Counted from the stretch's first letter, positions 9,837 through 18,068 are shown. The stretch: DNA of 64,000 bases from an uncultured Gemmataceae bacterium (GCA_937923405.1 CALDUY010000014.1:35316-99315), one strand, 5' to 3'. Notes: generated from the letters alone by a model not told the origin. A program made the numbers and translations.

Positions 9837-10463
9837 ATGAAGGCGGAAGAACGTAAGGCGCTGGAACGCAACGAACTGGCTGTGGAATTGGGCAAGGCGA
9901 TTGAGACGCTCAAACACGGACCGTCGCGTTCTACGATGATCTACCTGGCCATCGCCATGTTTGGCATTCTGGCGATTCTTCTGTTTCGCTGGTTCTGGAG
10001 TTCCTCCGAACTCGCCGCGTCCAAACGCTGGGTGAATCTGGATGAGATCGTCTTTCCGACTCAGCTGGCCACTGCTGTGGATGGCGACCTGAAAGACACC
10101 CCACAGGGACGCCTGGCCAAGTTCAAGCAAGCACGCATGCTGTTGTCGCTGGGCATTCAGGATTTCGCCACCAATCACTCACTAGCCCAGAAGAACCTCA
10201 GCGAAGGCACCCGGTTGTACGAAGAACTCATCGACAAATCGACCCGCCTTCCGCTGCTGCATCAGGAGGCGCTCTGGGGAGCCGCCAAGGGCAACGAATC
10301 GCTCGGCGAGATCGAGAAGGCCAAGAAATACTACACCGAGCTTTCCGAGAAGTACGCTAGCACCTCACTGGGCAAGGATGCGGCCAAGCAGCTCGAACGA
10401 CTCAAGGCCGCCCTCGAACGCGGCGAGATCGACGAACTTCAGAAAGAGTTCTCCGCCAAGTAG
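9837..10463 (+). CDS. Membrane-anchored TPR-like protein
   Basis: A 208-residue protein with a single transmembrane helix (about residues 36-54, MIYLAIAMFGILAILLF) after a basic cytoplasmic head, and a C-terminal helical domain containing a tetratricopeptide-like pair (EALWGAAKGNESLGEIEKAK, then YTELSEKYASTSLGKDAAKQ). The layout recalls the YfgM/ancillary SecYEG-associated TPR proteins, but similarity is too weak to assign that role. ATG 9837 was chosen because AGGAGA precedes it by 7 nt; the frame stays open upstream to 9732 without such a site. The pseudouridine synthase gene follows 83 bp downstream. Confidence 0.7.
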   Translation: MKAEERKALERNELAVELGKAIETLKHGPSRSTMIYLAIAMFGILAILLFRWFWSSSELAASKRWVNLDEIVFPTQLATAVDGDLKDTPQGRLAKFKQARMLLSLGIQDFATNHSLAQKNLSEGTRLYEELIDKSTRLPLLHQEALWGAAKGNESLGEIEKAKKYYTELSEKYASTSLGKDAAKQLERLKAALERGEIDELQKEFSAK

Positions 10464-10546
10464 CCCGCCGAACCTGCTACAATCCAGGAAGGCCGTTTGC
10501 CGACGTTCGGCGAGCGGCGCTGGTAGTTTGTTCGGACTGGCGTCGT

Positions 10547-11554
10547 ATGGATTTGCTGGAAAGCCCGGAACCCAAACGGATCGAGCATCGTGCCCGCCTC
10601 AAGATCGACGGCATGCGTCTCGATCAGTACCTGTGCCAGCTGTTCGGCGAGTTTAGCCGCTCCAGTGTGCGCCGGGTTATCGATGCCGGCGGTGTTACGG
10701 TGAATGGCAAACCTGCTAAAGCGAGTTACAAGGTCCGTCATGGGGATGAAATCCTGGTCACGCCACCTGAACCGACTCGGCCCGCGCCGGCGGCGGAAGA
10801 CATTCCCTTAGAGGTACTCTTCGAGGATGAGTTTCTCGCCGTCATCAACAAACCTGCCAACATGGTCGTGCATCCGGCCAAGGGCAACTGGAGCGGCACC
10901 CTGGTCAACGCCCTGCGACATCGCTTCCCGCAACTCTCCGGACTGAACGGCGAATATCGGGCCGGCATCGTCCATCGCCTCGATCGCGACACCAGCGGCG
11001 TCATCCTCGTCGCCAAAGAAGAACAGACCCACCGCGATTTGTCGTTGCTCTTCGAGCAGCGCAAGGTCTTCAAGGAATACATTGCCATCACTGCCGGCAT
11101 CCTCGATCGCGACAGCGACTACATCGAGGGTAAGATCGCCCATCACAAGTTCGATCGGGTCAAGATGGCCATTGCTGACGATGAGGACGAGGACGCCAAA
11201 GAGGCCTGCACCTACTACGAAGTGATCGAACGGTTTCGCGGCTTCAGCCTGTGCCGCTGTCAGCCCCGCACCGGACGCACGCACCAGATCCGCGTCCACC
11301 TGGCCAGCGTCGGCTGTCCGGTGCTGGCTGACAAAGTCTACTCAGGTCGCGATCGGCTCTGCCTGTCCGATCTGGTCGCCGGCCTCGATGAGGACCAGGA
11401 CGAGGTGCTGCTGTCGCGCCAGGCTCTGCATGCCTATCGACTGCGGCTACGGCATCCGCGTAAGGGGAATCTGCTGGAGGCCGAGGCCCCGCTGCCGGCG
11501 GAGTTCACCCGCACCTTGGAAGTGCTGCGTCAGCATCGCCCGCTGTACTCGTGA
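10547..11554 (+). CDS. rluD: RluA-family 23S rRNA pseudouridine synthase
   Basis: A 335-residue enzyme with an N-terminal S4 RNA-binding domain (about residues 22-80, LDQYLCQLFGEFSRSSVRRV) and the catalytic RluA domain. The active-site motif HRLDRDTSG is at about residues 143-151, with the catalytic aspartate at about 146, and the downstream GRTHQIRVH motif is present. Family members convert uridines to pseudouridine in 23S rRNA; the S4-plus-catalytic architecture and length fit RluD (or RluC) best, so the symbol is probable rather than certain. Its stop codon lies 3 bp from the end of the convergent NAD-kinase-like gene. Confidence 0.9.
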   Translation: MDLLESPEPKRIEHRARLKIDGMRLDQYLCQLFGEFSRSSVRRVIDAGGVTVNGKPAKASYKVRHGDEILVTPPEPTRPAPAAEDIPLEVLFEDEFLAVINKPANMVVHPAKGNWSGTLVNALRHRFPQLSGLNGEYRAGIVHRLDRDTSGVILVAKEEQTHRDLSLLFEQRKVFKEYIAITAGILDRDSDYIEGKIAHHKFDRVKMAIADDEDEDAKEACTYYEVIERFRGFSLCRCQPRTGRTHQIRVHLASVGCPVLADKVYSGRDRLCLSDLVAGLDEDQDEVLLSRQALHAYRLRLRHPRKGNLLEAEAPLPAEFTRTLEVLRQHRPLYS

Positions 11555-11557
11555 AAC

Positions 11558-12487
11558 TCAGGCGGCAACGAAACGTGCTTTGCGCTGGGCGGCGCGGATT
11601 GTCGCCACGCTGCCGGAGTTGAACGCCAGCGCGTCAGCCTCGATGCCATCGGAAAAGATGACGCCGTTCTCCGGCATGTGCGATTCCAGACATAGCTCCT
11701 CTCCTTCATCCACAATTCCCGCGGCCAGTTTCACGCCCGACGCTCGACTCAGGAACGGTTCGCGAACTACAAACACCAGTCGCGGATCGGACCATTCCAG
11801 CCGTAGGGTGGGTAGCTTGGACGACTTTTTGGAACCCAGTAACGCTGACACCGCTCGGGCCATGTTCTGCGTCGAGCTGAGCCAGCCAGTGGATCCCGCT
11901 CCAGTGGACACCAGCACACCCGAGGACGACTGTCGTTCCGTTTGCCCCTGCCAGGTGAGACTGTAGCGCGACGAGACGTGCGTTCGCTGACCGATGTAGA
12001 AATCGTTGAAGGCTAGCAGCTGTTGTCCATCATTCAGCTGCACTTCCGCCATGGTGATCTCATGGCAGGTCACTCGTCCTTCGAGGACGCGAGCGACGAC
12101 GTGCGGAGCCTTGTCTGGCGAGAACGGCAACAGAATGCCGTCGATTCGCGACGGATCCGGATTAACGCCGACGATCATCTGACCGTCGAGATACTTCGCC
12201 GTGTTCGACACCAGCCCATCACGACCGAGAACGACCACGGCATCGGCTGGATCGAACAGGAAGTTGGGCAGAAAGGTCCAGTCGATGCACTGGACTTTGC
12301 GCCCCAGATTTTCGAGCTGACGCAGCAGTTTGCGGGCGACTCTGGTGAACACCTCATGCTCTTGCTCGTAGTCGGAAAAGTCCAGGCCCATGTGTTCGAT
12401 GTAAAACTTGGCTTGCGGCAGGGTGTTGAAGCGATTGATCAACTCCTCCAACCGCGTTCGCCGAGTCACGACGACGATTTTTTCCAT
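11558..12487 (-). CDS. NAD kinase-like protein with altered GGDG motif
   Basis: A 309-residue protein with the two-domain layout of ATP-NAD kinases. The signature nucleotide motif, GGDGT in most members, reads LGRDGLVSNTAKYL here, so the second glycine is arginine and the threonine is leucine. Other conserved blocks are recognisable in altered form: VGVNPDPSRIDGIL, FNDFYIGQRTHVSSRYSL, and STGAGSTGW for the usual substrate loop. It may be a divergent NADP-forming enzyme or have another nucleotide substrate. It follows the SPFH gene on the same strand after 154 bp that include a 13-bp-stem hairpin, and shares a control region with an NrtR-type regulator, which supports a link to NAD metabolism. 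Confidence 0.75.
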   Translation of the reverse strand: MEKIVVVTRRTRLEELINRFNTLPQAKFYIEHMGLDFSDYEQEHEVFTRVARKLLRQLENLGRKVQCIDWTFLPNFLFDPADAVVVLGRDGLVSNTAKYLDGQMIVGVNPDPSRIDGILLPFSPDKAPHVVARVLEGRVTCHEITMAEVQLNDGQQLLAFNDFYIGQRTHVSSRYSLTWQGQTERQSSSGVLVSTGAGSTGWLSSTQNMARAVSALLGSKKSSKLPTLRLEWSDPRLVFVVREPFLSRASGVKLAAGIVDEGEELCLESHMPENGVIFSDGIEADALAFNSGSVATIRAAQRKARFVAA

Positions 12488-12579
12488 AACGCACCTGCCT
12501 TTCGTGAAACCCGTGTGCCTGAGAGTGAATTTCTGAGAACTGTGGAGATCGGTCTCCTCTCTCCGAGCGGGAAGAGGGG

Positions 12580-12618
12580 AGACGCTTATTTCCCTAAAGT
12601 GGAGAGAAATAAGCGTCT
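12580..12618. terminator. Perfect 13-bp inverted repeat between SPFH and NAD-kinase-like genes
   Basis: Arms AGACGCTTATTTC (12580-12592) and GAAATAAGCGTCT (12606-12618) are exact reverse complements around a 13-nt loop. On the minus strand it lies 23 bp after the SPFH stop codon and about 90 bp before the NAD-kinase-like start. No run of T follows on the minus strand, so it is either a weak terminator, an RNA-stabilising 3' hairpin or an attenuation site; the choice is inference. Confidence 0.55.
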
Positions 12619-12641
12619 ATATTATGAGGCACGTCGCTGGC

Positions 12642-13607
12642 TCACTCGTCTCCATTGCGATGCAGCAGTGAGTCGAGCAACTCCGGCGAGATGTTTAGAT
12701 TGCCGACCTTGGTGGCATTGGCCGCGATCTCCTGGAAGGCCATCGCCACTAACAGGCGTGGATCCATGTCGCGCGAGGCCAGTACTTGTAGTGCCTTGGC
12801 GTCGAGCTGAGACAACGGCTCCAGCGTGGCCTTGACCATATAAGCCTGGGCATCGGCCCGAGTCTTCATGTTGTCCGCCTCGGTGGCCACCAACTCCTTG
12901 CGGCATTCTTCCAGCGCGATCTGGCCGGAGAGTTTCGTCTCCTCGATTTCGCGTTGCTTGGTCTGGACAGCCACTTCCGTAGCCAGTTCGTTCTCGCGAA
13001 TGCGTCGCTCCTGTTCGACGGCGTTGTTGCGGCGATAGTAGATGGCATCATCCGCCTCGCGCAACAGCCGCTCCCGCGCCTCCGCTTCGAGGGCCTTGCT
13101 GGTCTCCGGTACCGGCTTGATGGCTAACACCGAGAAGCCCAAGACTTCCACGCCCAGGGCCGAGAGGACGGTGGATCCCCGCAAAGCCGTTAGCACCTTC
13201 TGAGCGATGGCGTCGGCTTCGAGCAACACACTACGCAACGGTCGCGATTGCACCTCGGCTCGCACGGCAGTTTGGGCCGCATAGGTAATCCGTTGCGGAA
13301 GTTTCTCCACGTCTTCCGAAGCATACTCCCCATTGGGCGTCAAGCTGAAATCGAGCAGTTCAGCGAGGCGCTTGGGCTCCTGCACACGGAAGGTGAGGTG
13401 TCCCTGCACAGTAACAGCCTGAAAATCGGCGGTCGTATCCTGAAAAATAAACGGTACGTCAGTACTCGCTACCGGCACAGCCACCAAAGTGGTGCGCGGC
13501 GCGAAATAGAAGAACGACAGACCCAACCCCTCACGTTTGACCCGGCCACCGGCATACTGCAGCACATAAGTCGTCGGAGCAGCCTTGTAGTAACGGATTC
13601 CCAGCAT
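12642..13607 (-). CDS. SPFH/Band 7 domain protein
   Basis: A 321-residue protein of the stomatin/prohibitin (SPFH) superfamily. The SPFH domain spans about residues 15-190 (GGRVKREGLGLSFFYFAPRT, VTVQGHLTFRV), followed by a long Glu/Lys/Arg-rich coiled coil (about 175-265) and a short C-terminal helical segment ending NISPELLDSLL. There is no clear N-terminal transmembrane helix, unlike most stomatins. The ATG at 13607 has GGAGG 5 nt upstream; the frame is open further upstream without a site. SPFH proteins form large membrane-associated cages. The divergent NrtR-type gene starts 129 bp away and two palindromes lie between them. Confidence 0.85.
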   Translation of the reverse strand: MLGIRYYKAAPTTYVLQYAGGRVKREGLGLSFFYFAPRTTLVAVPVASTDVPFIFQDTTADFQAVTVQGHLTFRVQEPKRLAELLDFSLTPNGEYASEDVEKLPQRITYAAQTAVRAEVQSRPLRSVLLEADAIAQKVLTALRGSTVLSALGVEVLGFSVLAIKPVPETSKALEAEARERLLREADDAIYYRRNNAVEQERRIRENELATEVAVQTKQREIEETKLSGQIALEECRKELVATEADNMKTRADAQAYMVKATLEPLSQLDAKALQVLASRDMDPRLLVAMAFQEIAANATKVGNLNISPELLDSLLHRNGDE

Positions 13608-13637
13608 GGCGACCCTCCTTGCCTCTGTTGAAGAGGC

Positions 13638-13662
13638 TATTAGTGTTATTCTCACACTAATA
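13638..13662. promoter_or_regulatory. Palindrome 1 in the NrtR/SPFH divergent promoter
   Basis: Arms TATTAGTGT and ACACTAATA are exact reverse complements around a 7-nt centre. The inner part (AGTGTTATTCTCACACT) resembles palindrome 2 read on the opposite strand (AGTGTTGACTCAACACA), which suggests two sites for one dimeric regulator. The position between two divergent start codons fits an operator. Confidence 0.65.
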
Positions 13663-13676
13663 CTACGCTAGACTTT

Positions 13677-13691
13677 GTGTTGAGTCAACAC
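13677..13691. promoter_or_regulatory. Palindrome 2 in the NrtR/SPFH divergent promoter
   Basis: GTGTTGA-G-TCAACAC is a perfect 7-bp-arm palindrome. Its centre is 34 bp from that of palindrome 1, about three helical turns, so one protein could bind both on the same DNA face. The obvious candidate binder is the adjacent Nudix-winged-helix regulator; this is inference. Confidence 0.65.
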
Positions 13692-13736
13692 TATCATACC
13701 AGAAATTCGTTTTTTTCTTGGTTGGGAGGAGTCGCC

Positions 13737-14447
13737 ATGACCAAGCGGAAGTACGTCTATGACTGGCCTCGGCCCGCGGTGACCGTGGACATGGCCTTGT
13801 TTACGGTCGCCGGAGCGTTGAACCAGCTGCGGTTAGAAGTGCTGCTCATCCAGCGAGACGAGGAACCGTTTCGCGGACGGTGGGCGTTGCCCGGTGGCTT
13901 TGTTCAGGAACATGAAGACTTGCACGCCGCCGCCGCACGCGAACTGGCGGAGGAGACGGGTTTGAGGGAAGTGATTCTCGAACAGGTCGGTGCGGTCGGC
14001 ACTCCCGGACGCGATCCGCGCGGCCACACGATCACCGTGGTCTGGGCGGGTCTGGTGCCTGGCGATCGAGCCGTGCTCAAGGCGTCTGGTGACGCCCGCG
14101 CCGCCAAGTGGTTCGACGTCATCGCTCTGCCGAAGTTGGCCTTCGATCACGATGTGATTCTGCGGCTAGCTCTGTCGCACCTGCGGCACCGCCTGGCCGA
14201 GGCTCCGGTTTGCTTTGAACTGTTGCCCAGCAGCTTCACGCTCAGCGAACTCCAGGCGGTCACCGAAGCGATTCTTGGCCGCCAACTCGATCGCCGCAAT
14301 TTTCGCCGCAAGGTCCAAGAACTAGGACTGGTCGAGCCGAGTGAGGGCACCCGGCAAGAGGGAGCGCATCGCCCAGCTCAGTTATACCGCTTCGTCCCCG
14401 GTGCATTCGAACGCTATCGAGGCAAAGAGCGCAGCCTACCGTTCTGA
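13737..14447 (+). CDS. nrtR: Nudix-domain transcriptional regulator, NrtR type
   Basis: A 236-residue protein with an N-terminal Nudix domain (about residues 10-150) and a C-terminal winged-helix domain (LPSSFTLSELQAVTEAILGR, then RNFRRKVQELGLVEPSEGTR), the architecture of NrtR regulators of NAD metabolism. These sense ADP-ribose and repress NAD synthesis and salvage genes. The Nudix box is fully consensus here (G-x5-E-x7-RE-L-A-EE-T-G-L starting at GFVQEHE), whereas many NrtR proteins have a degenerate box, so hydrolysis may be retained. ATG 13737 has GGGAGGA 6 nt upstream. It is divergent from the SPFH/NAD-kinase-like pair, and its stop is 9 bp from that of the convergent DUF6807 gene. Confidence 0.85.
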   Translation: MTKRKYVYDWPRPAVTVDMALFTVAGALNQLRLEVLLIQRDEEPFRGRWALPGGFVQEHEDLHAAAARELAEETGLREVILEQVGAVGTPGRDPRGHTITVVWAGLVPGDRAVLKASGDARAAKWFDVIALPKLAFDHDVILRLALSHLRHRLAEAPVCFELLPSSFTLSELQAVTEAILGRQLDRRNFRRKVQELGLVEPSEGTRQEGAHRPAQLYRFVPGAFERYRGKERSLPF

Positions 14448-14456
14448 CGCGGCAGC

Positions 14457-15515
14457 TCAATGACGCGGCAGCTTGGCAAACTGGGCATAGGCTTCAGCGA
14501 CTTTGCCCGTTTTGACATCGCCCATGTGGACGTAGATGCCGTAGCGAAGTTTCAGATGTTCGCCCTTGGCCAGCTTGACGGGCGTGTTGTTGCCCGCGCG
14601 ATCGGGGAAGCCAGCATGCTTCTCGCGACCGAACGGATTGGCGGCCATCAGGCCGTAGTTGCCGACGTGCCAGCAGGTATCAATAGGATTTCTCGGATCG
14701 GCAAAGAGGGCAATTCCCGCCTTGTGTAGTTCGTCCACCGGACCGGAGTAGTCGCACCAGGCGGAGAGCAAGCCCCAGCAACCGGTCTTGTCCTTGTTGG
14801 GGCGCTTGCCCTCGCCGGTCTTGCCGTCGGCGTTGGTTAGCAGTCCGCCACGATCGCCACGCATGCTTTCCCGGACGCGCACGCCCAGGGCACCTTCCTT
14901 GGTGTCGGCGAAGGTGATCGGATAGTCATTCGCGGCCAGGTCGATGTCCAGCACCAGTAGATTCGCTCCCGGGGCAGCGTGGAAGTAGTGGATTGTCCGC
15001 GTCTCGTCGAGGATTTTTTGCCCCTCGGCGGTACGCCATTCGTTCGTGGTGCGGACAGAAGCATGATTCTTGGTCTGCACCGGTTTATCAACCTTGGTGC
15101 AGACGATCTTGCCGTGTCCCTTAGCTTCCGACCAGAAGTCGATGCCGACCACGTTGCGGAAGTGCTTTTTGAACTCCAGCCCCTCGGGAACCACATCGCC
15201 ATGACAGAACCAGATCGATTTTTGATGCGGATGATCCCCCCTTTTCACCTCTGGATCATCTTCAATAGGCCAGCCGCGCGTAACCGCCTTGCCCTCCAGC
15301 GCGTAAACGGGGTAAAAGTAGGGTTTCGCGACGGACTCGGCGAAGTGATAGCGGGTGAACAGGTTCTTGCCGTGACGAAAGTCGATGTGATTCTTTTCGA
15401 CTACGATTTCCGGAGCGTCTCGCTGAGCAGGAGGCTGTTCACGGCTGAACACCAGTGGAGCCGTCGCACCGAGTATCAGGAAAGCCACCGTCGCGAAACC
15501 TTGTTGCACGGTCAT
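14457..15515 (-). CDS. Secreted DUF6807 (PmoA-like) family protein
   Basis: A 352-residue protein with a signal peptide (FATVAFLILGATAPLVFS) and the body of the DUF6807 family, often labelled 'methane oxygenase PmoA' in databases although it is unrelated to particulate methane monooxygenase. Typical blocks are FTRYHFAESVAKPYFYPVYA, GDHPHQKSIWFCHGDV and KLRYGIYVHMG. The family is abundant in planctomycetes near carbohydrate-catabolism genes; no enzymatic function is established to my knowledge. GGAGG lies 6 nt before the ATG. A 13-nt direct repeat, TGACGCGGCAGCT, covers the junction with the convergent regulator gene. Confidence 0.85.
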   Translation of the reverse strand: MTVQQGFATVAFLILGATAPLVFSREQPPAQRDAPEIVVEKNHIDFRHGKNLFTRYHFAESVAKPYFYPVYALEGKAVTRGWPIEDDPEVKRGDHPHQKSIWFCHGDVVPEGLEFKKHFRNVVGIDFWSEAKGHGKIVCTKVDKPVQTKNHASVRTTNEWRTAEGQKILDETRTIHYFHAAPGANLLVLDIDLAANDYPITFADTKEGALGVRVRESMRGDRGGLLTNADGKTGEGKRPNKDKTGCWGLLSAWCDYSGPVDELHKAGIALFADPRNPIDTCWHVGNYGLMAANPFGREKHAGFPDRAGNNTPVKLAKGEHLKLRYGIYVHMGDVKTGKVAEAYAQFAKLPRH

Positions 15516-15609
15516 GGGTAACCTCCAGGGGTGAGATGAGCGGGCTTGACGCCAACCTTGATAGCGGTTTTCCTATGGCGTCACTGCTGATTCGAGAAGG
15601 AGTCTTTTT

Positions 15610-17226
15610 ATGCGCGTATCTGTTGTATTAACGCTGGCCCTGGCTACGATGCTCGGCGGAGCGGCAGCCAGCCAGGCCGAGCCGGGCGCGAAGCCGACTG
15701 TGCTGCTTCGGATGAAACCTCTGGAAGAGTTGATCGGCGACTTTCGCTTTCTGATCAAGGAAGCGGGCAAGGAAGAAGAAGGCAAACAACTCGAAGGCTT
15801 GCTCAAGGCGCGGACCGGCCCCAACGGCTTGGAAGGCGTCGATGTCAAAAAGCCGATCGGCTTGTTCGCCAACCTCAAGCCCAGCCTCAACGAAAGTGAG
15901 GTCATGCTGCTGTTGCCCATTGCCGATGAGAAGACCTTCCTGGCCTTTCTCGATTCGCTGAATTTCAAGGCCGAGAAAGACGCCGCTGGACTGTACACCA
16001 TGCAGGTCGAGAACGTGCCCGTACCGTTGATGTTCCGCTTCGCCAACGGCTACCTGTACGGCTCGGCCAAACTCAACGAGAAGATGACTCTGCCGGCCAA
16101 GGAGCAGTTGCCCGCGCCGGAGAAGATCCTTGCCGGAGGCGGCGTTCTCTCCCTGACGCTGAACCTGGATCAACTCCCTGAGCAGGTGCGCAAACTCGGC
16201 GTGTCGGCCTCGTCGATGATGTTAGGCGAGATGAAGGATCAAGATCTCCCTGGGGCGACCGACAAACAAAAAGTCCTGTGGGCGGCACTGCTCGACGAGG
16301 CGGCGCATCAGGTCAAGGCTCTGCTCGAAGGAGGCACCAAGATGGAGCTGAAGCTCGATCTGGATCAGAAGGCACGCGATTTGTCGCTGGCATTCAGTCT
16401 CGATGGCCAGCCCGGCTCGACGTTGGTGAAGAACCTCGCCAGTCTGAAGCCAACAGGCAGCGTGGCAGCGGGAATAGCACAAAAAGACTCTGTTATGGGC
16501 GGATTTTTACATCTCTTCTTGCCCGAGTCGGTCAACAAGGCCGCCGCCCCAGTCATCGAGGAGGCGATCGCCCAGGGGCTGGAGAATATTGACGCCAACG
16601 CTCGGGATTTGGTCACGCCCTTGGTGAACAAGTTGAAACCAACCGCGACGGCGGGCAAGCTCGACGTTGGCCTGGACATGCGCGGGCCAGGCAAGAAGGG
16701 CAAATACACCGTGGTCATGAGTCTCCAGGTGGAAAAGGGGGCGGAGATTGAAAAGGCCATCAAGGCTCTGATCCAACAGGTGCCCGAGGCCAGCAATGCG
16801 ATCAAGACCGATGTCGATAAGGAAGGCGGAGTCAATATCCATCGCGTAACGCAGCAAGAAGGTGTCGACGAGCAGACCCGCGAGTTGTTCGGCACTGGTC
16901 CACTGTACCTGGCGATTCGCGACGATGCCTTACTGGTGACGATGGGAGAGGATGCCTTCAGCGCCATCAAGCAAGCGATCCAGGCCAAGCCAACTGTGGG
17001 CCAGCCGATGCGGGTGACTCTGTCCGCCGCCAAGCTCGCTCCGTTGATGGCGCGAGAGCAGAAGGAAGCACCGGCAGCAGCCAAAAAGGCGTTCACCACG
17101 CCCGGCAGCGACCAGATGCAGTTTAGCATCGAAGCCGGTGAACGGCTCGAAGTGAAGCTCAGCATTAAGACTGCTCTGATCTCCTTTGCCAGCTATCTCG
17201 ACCAGCTGAACAACGGTGGTCAGTAG
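15610..17226 (+). CDS. Secreted planctomycete protein of unknown function
   Basis: A 538-residue protein with a signal peptide (residues 1-23, cleavage near AAASQA-EPG), AAGGAG-type ribosome-binding site, and a Lys/Glu/Leu-rich body without cysteine-rich or catalytic motifs. The sequence alternates strands and helices and shows an approximate internal repetition (DVKKPIGLFANLKPSLNESE early, and VTMGEDAFSAIKQAIQ late, both in predicted substrate-binding-like folds). Related proteins are common in planctomycete secretomes as hypothetical proteins. No function is proposed. Confidence 0.7.
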   Translation: MRVSVVLTLALATMLGGAAASQAEPGAKPTVLLRMKPLEELIGDFRFLIKEAGKEEEGKQLEGLLKARTGPNGLEGVDVKKPIGLFANLKPSLNESEVMLLLPIADEKTFLAFLDSLNFKAEKDAAGLYTMQVENVPVPLMFRFANGYLYGSAKLNEKMTLPAKEQLPAPEKILAGGGVLSLTLNLDQLPEQVRKLGVSASSMMLGEMKDQDLPGATDKQKVLWAALLDEAAHQVKALLEGGTKMELKLDLDQKARDLSLAFSLDGQPGSTLVKNLASLKPTGSVAAGIAQKDSVMGGFLHLFLPESVNKAAAPVIEEAIAQGLENIDANARDLVTPLVNKLKPTATAGKLDVGLDMRGPGKKGKYTVVMSLQVEKGAEIEKAIKALIQQVPEASNAIKTDVDKEGGVNIHRVTQQEGVDEQTRELFGTGPLYLAIRDDALLVTMGEDAFSAIKQAIQAKPTVGQPMRVTLSAAKLAPLMAREQKEAPAAAKKAFTTPGSDQMQFSIEAGERLEVKLSIKTALISFASYLDQLNNGGQ

Positions 17227-17237
17227 AAGAAAAAAGA

Positions 17238-17360
17238 GCGAACACGGACCTACGGTACACGGATCGACAACCACGGATTAAAACGGATCAGAACGATCCT
17301 TGCGAACGGCTTCGCGAAGAGCAGGGGGGGTGTCTCCGTGGGACGTGGCTCCGTGTTCGC
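17238..17360. repeat. Possible MITE-like element with 11-bp terminal inverted repeats
   Basis: GCGAACACGGA (17238-17248) and its exact reverse complement TCCGTGTTCGC (17350-17360) bound 123 bp that contain further ACGGA/TCCGT pieces (for example CACGGAT and TCTCCGTGGGACGTGGCTCCG). The arms can pair, so the transcript may fold. It lies between the secreted protein gene and the PII gene. Whether it is mobile cannot be told from one copy. Confidence 0.45.
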
Positions 17361-17387
17361 CTTCGTGCAACTAAGTCGGTCGAGCAG

Positions 17388-17702
17388 ATGAAACAGTTGA
17401 TGATCGTGGTGAAGCCGTTTCGAGCCGAGGCGGTGTTACGGAAACTGGCCGAGTTGGGAGTTGTCTCTTGTGTGGTTCGCGAGGCCAAGGGCTACAGTCG
17501 TCAGAAAGGCTATCTCGATCGCTACCTGGGCAGCGAGTACAGCATGGCCTTTCTGCCCAAGGTGGAGATAACGGCGAGCGTGGCGGACGAGCAGGCGGAA
17601 GAGATTGTCGACGCCGTCAGTCGCACGGCTCGTACCGGTCGGATGGGGGATGGCAAAATCTTTGTGCTAGCGCTGGTGCAGAGTGAGATGCTGGAGTTTT
17701 GA
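17388..17702 (+). CDS. glnB: PII nitrogen-regulatory protein (GlnB/GlnK)
   Basis: A 104-residue protein of full PII length. The T-loop tyrosine lies in LGSEYSMAFLPKVEI, the position uridylylated in proteobacterial GlnB, and the C-terminal signature RTGRMGDGKIFVLAL is present, with the ATP-binding loop. PII proteins bind ATP/ADP and 2-oxoglutarate and adjust nitrogen assimilation through partner proteins. The usual neighbours amtB, glnA or glnE are absent here, so GlnB and GlnK cannot be told apart. No strong ribosome-binding site was seen before the ATG, so a slightly different start is possible, although the start fits the family (MKQLMIVVKPF). Confidence 0.9.
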   Translation: MKQLMIVVKPFRAEAVLRKLAELGVVSCVVREAKGYSRQKGYLDRYLGSEYSMAFLPKVEITASVADEQAEEIVDAVSRTARTGRMGDGKIFVLALVQSEMLEF

Positions 17703-17753
17703 AGTGGAGCGAGCCGACCGCCAACGTCGCCGACTCGCTCGGAACTGACCCGC

Positions 17754-18068
17754 TCACCAGACGCGCGGATAATACACCACGCCCGGTGCGGGATAAACGA
17801 TCCTCGGCCCAGCATAGTAGGTGTAGGCCGGCATATACGGCCGCACTACCGGGGTGTAGAACGCGCCATACACCGGAGCGACATAGGTGTAGCGAGGGTA
17901 GTACACCGGCGCGACCACCGGGCGATAGTGCGGGTAGTAGGCACCGTAGTACCCGTGGTAGCCGCCATAATAAGCACGTCGCCAGGTGGCTTCGGCCTGA
18001 CTGGGGGTCAGGGCCACCACTCCCAGAGCCGCAGCTCCGAGAACGATCGACAGCAGCAGACTTCGCAT
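17754..18068 (-). CDS. Small secreted Tyr/Pro-rich protein
   Basis: A 104-residue protein: signal peptide (MRSLLLSIVLGAAALGVVAL, cleavage after SQAEA) and a mature part dominated by Tyr, Pro, Val, Gly and Ala in a loose repeat (YYPHYRPVVAPVYYPRYTYV). Such low-complexity Tyr-rich secreted proteins are frequent in planctomycetes and may be cell-surface structural proteins; the role is unknown. ATG 18068 has GGAGAA 7 nt upstream; the frame is open further upstream but without a site. Confidence 0.7.
   Translation of the reverse strand: MRSLLLSIVLGAAALGVVALTPSQAEATWRRAYYGGYHGYYGAYYPHYRPVVAPVYYPRYTYVAPVYGAFYTPVVRPYMPAYTYYAGPRIVYPAPGVVYYPRVW

Noticed and set aside
14445..14473. Direct repeat TGACGCGGCAGCT as a functional element
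   Set aside because: Two adjacent 13-nt copies at the junction of convergent genes look like a small tandem duplication with no evident role.
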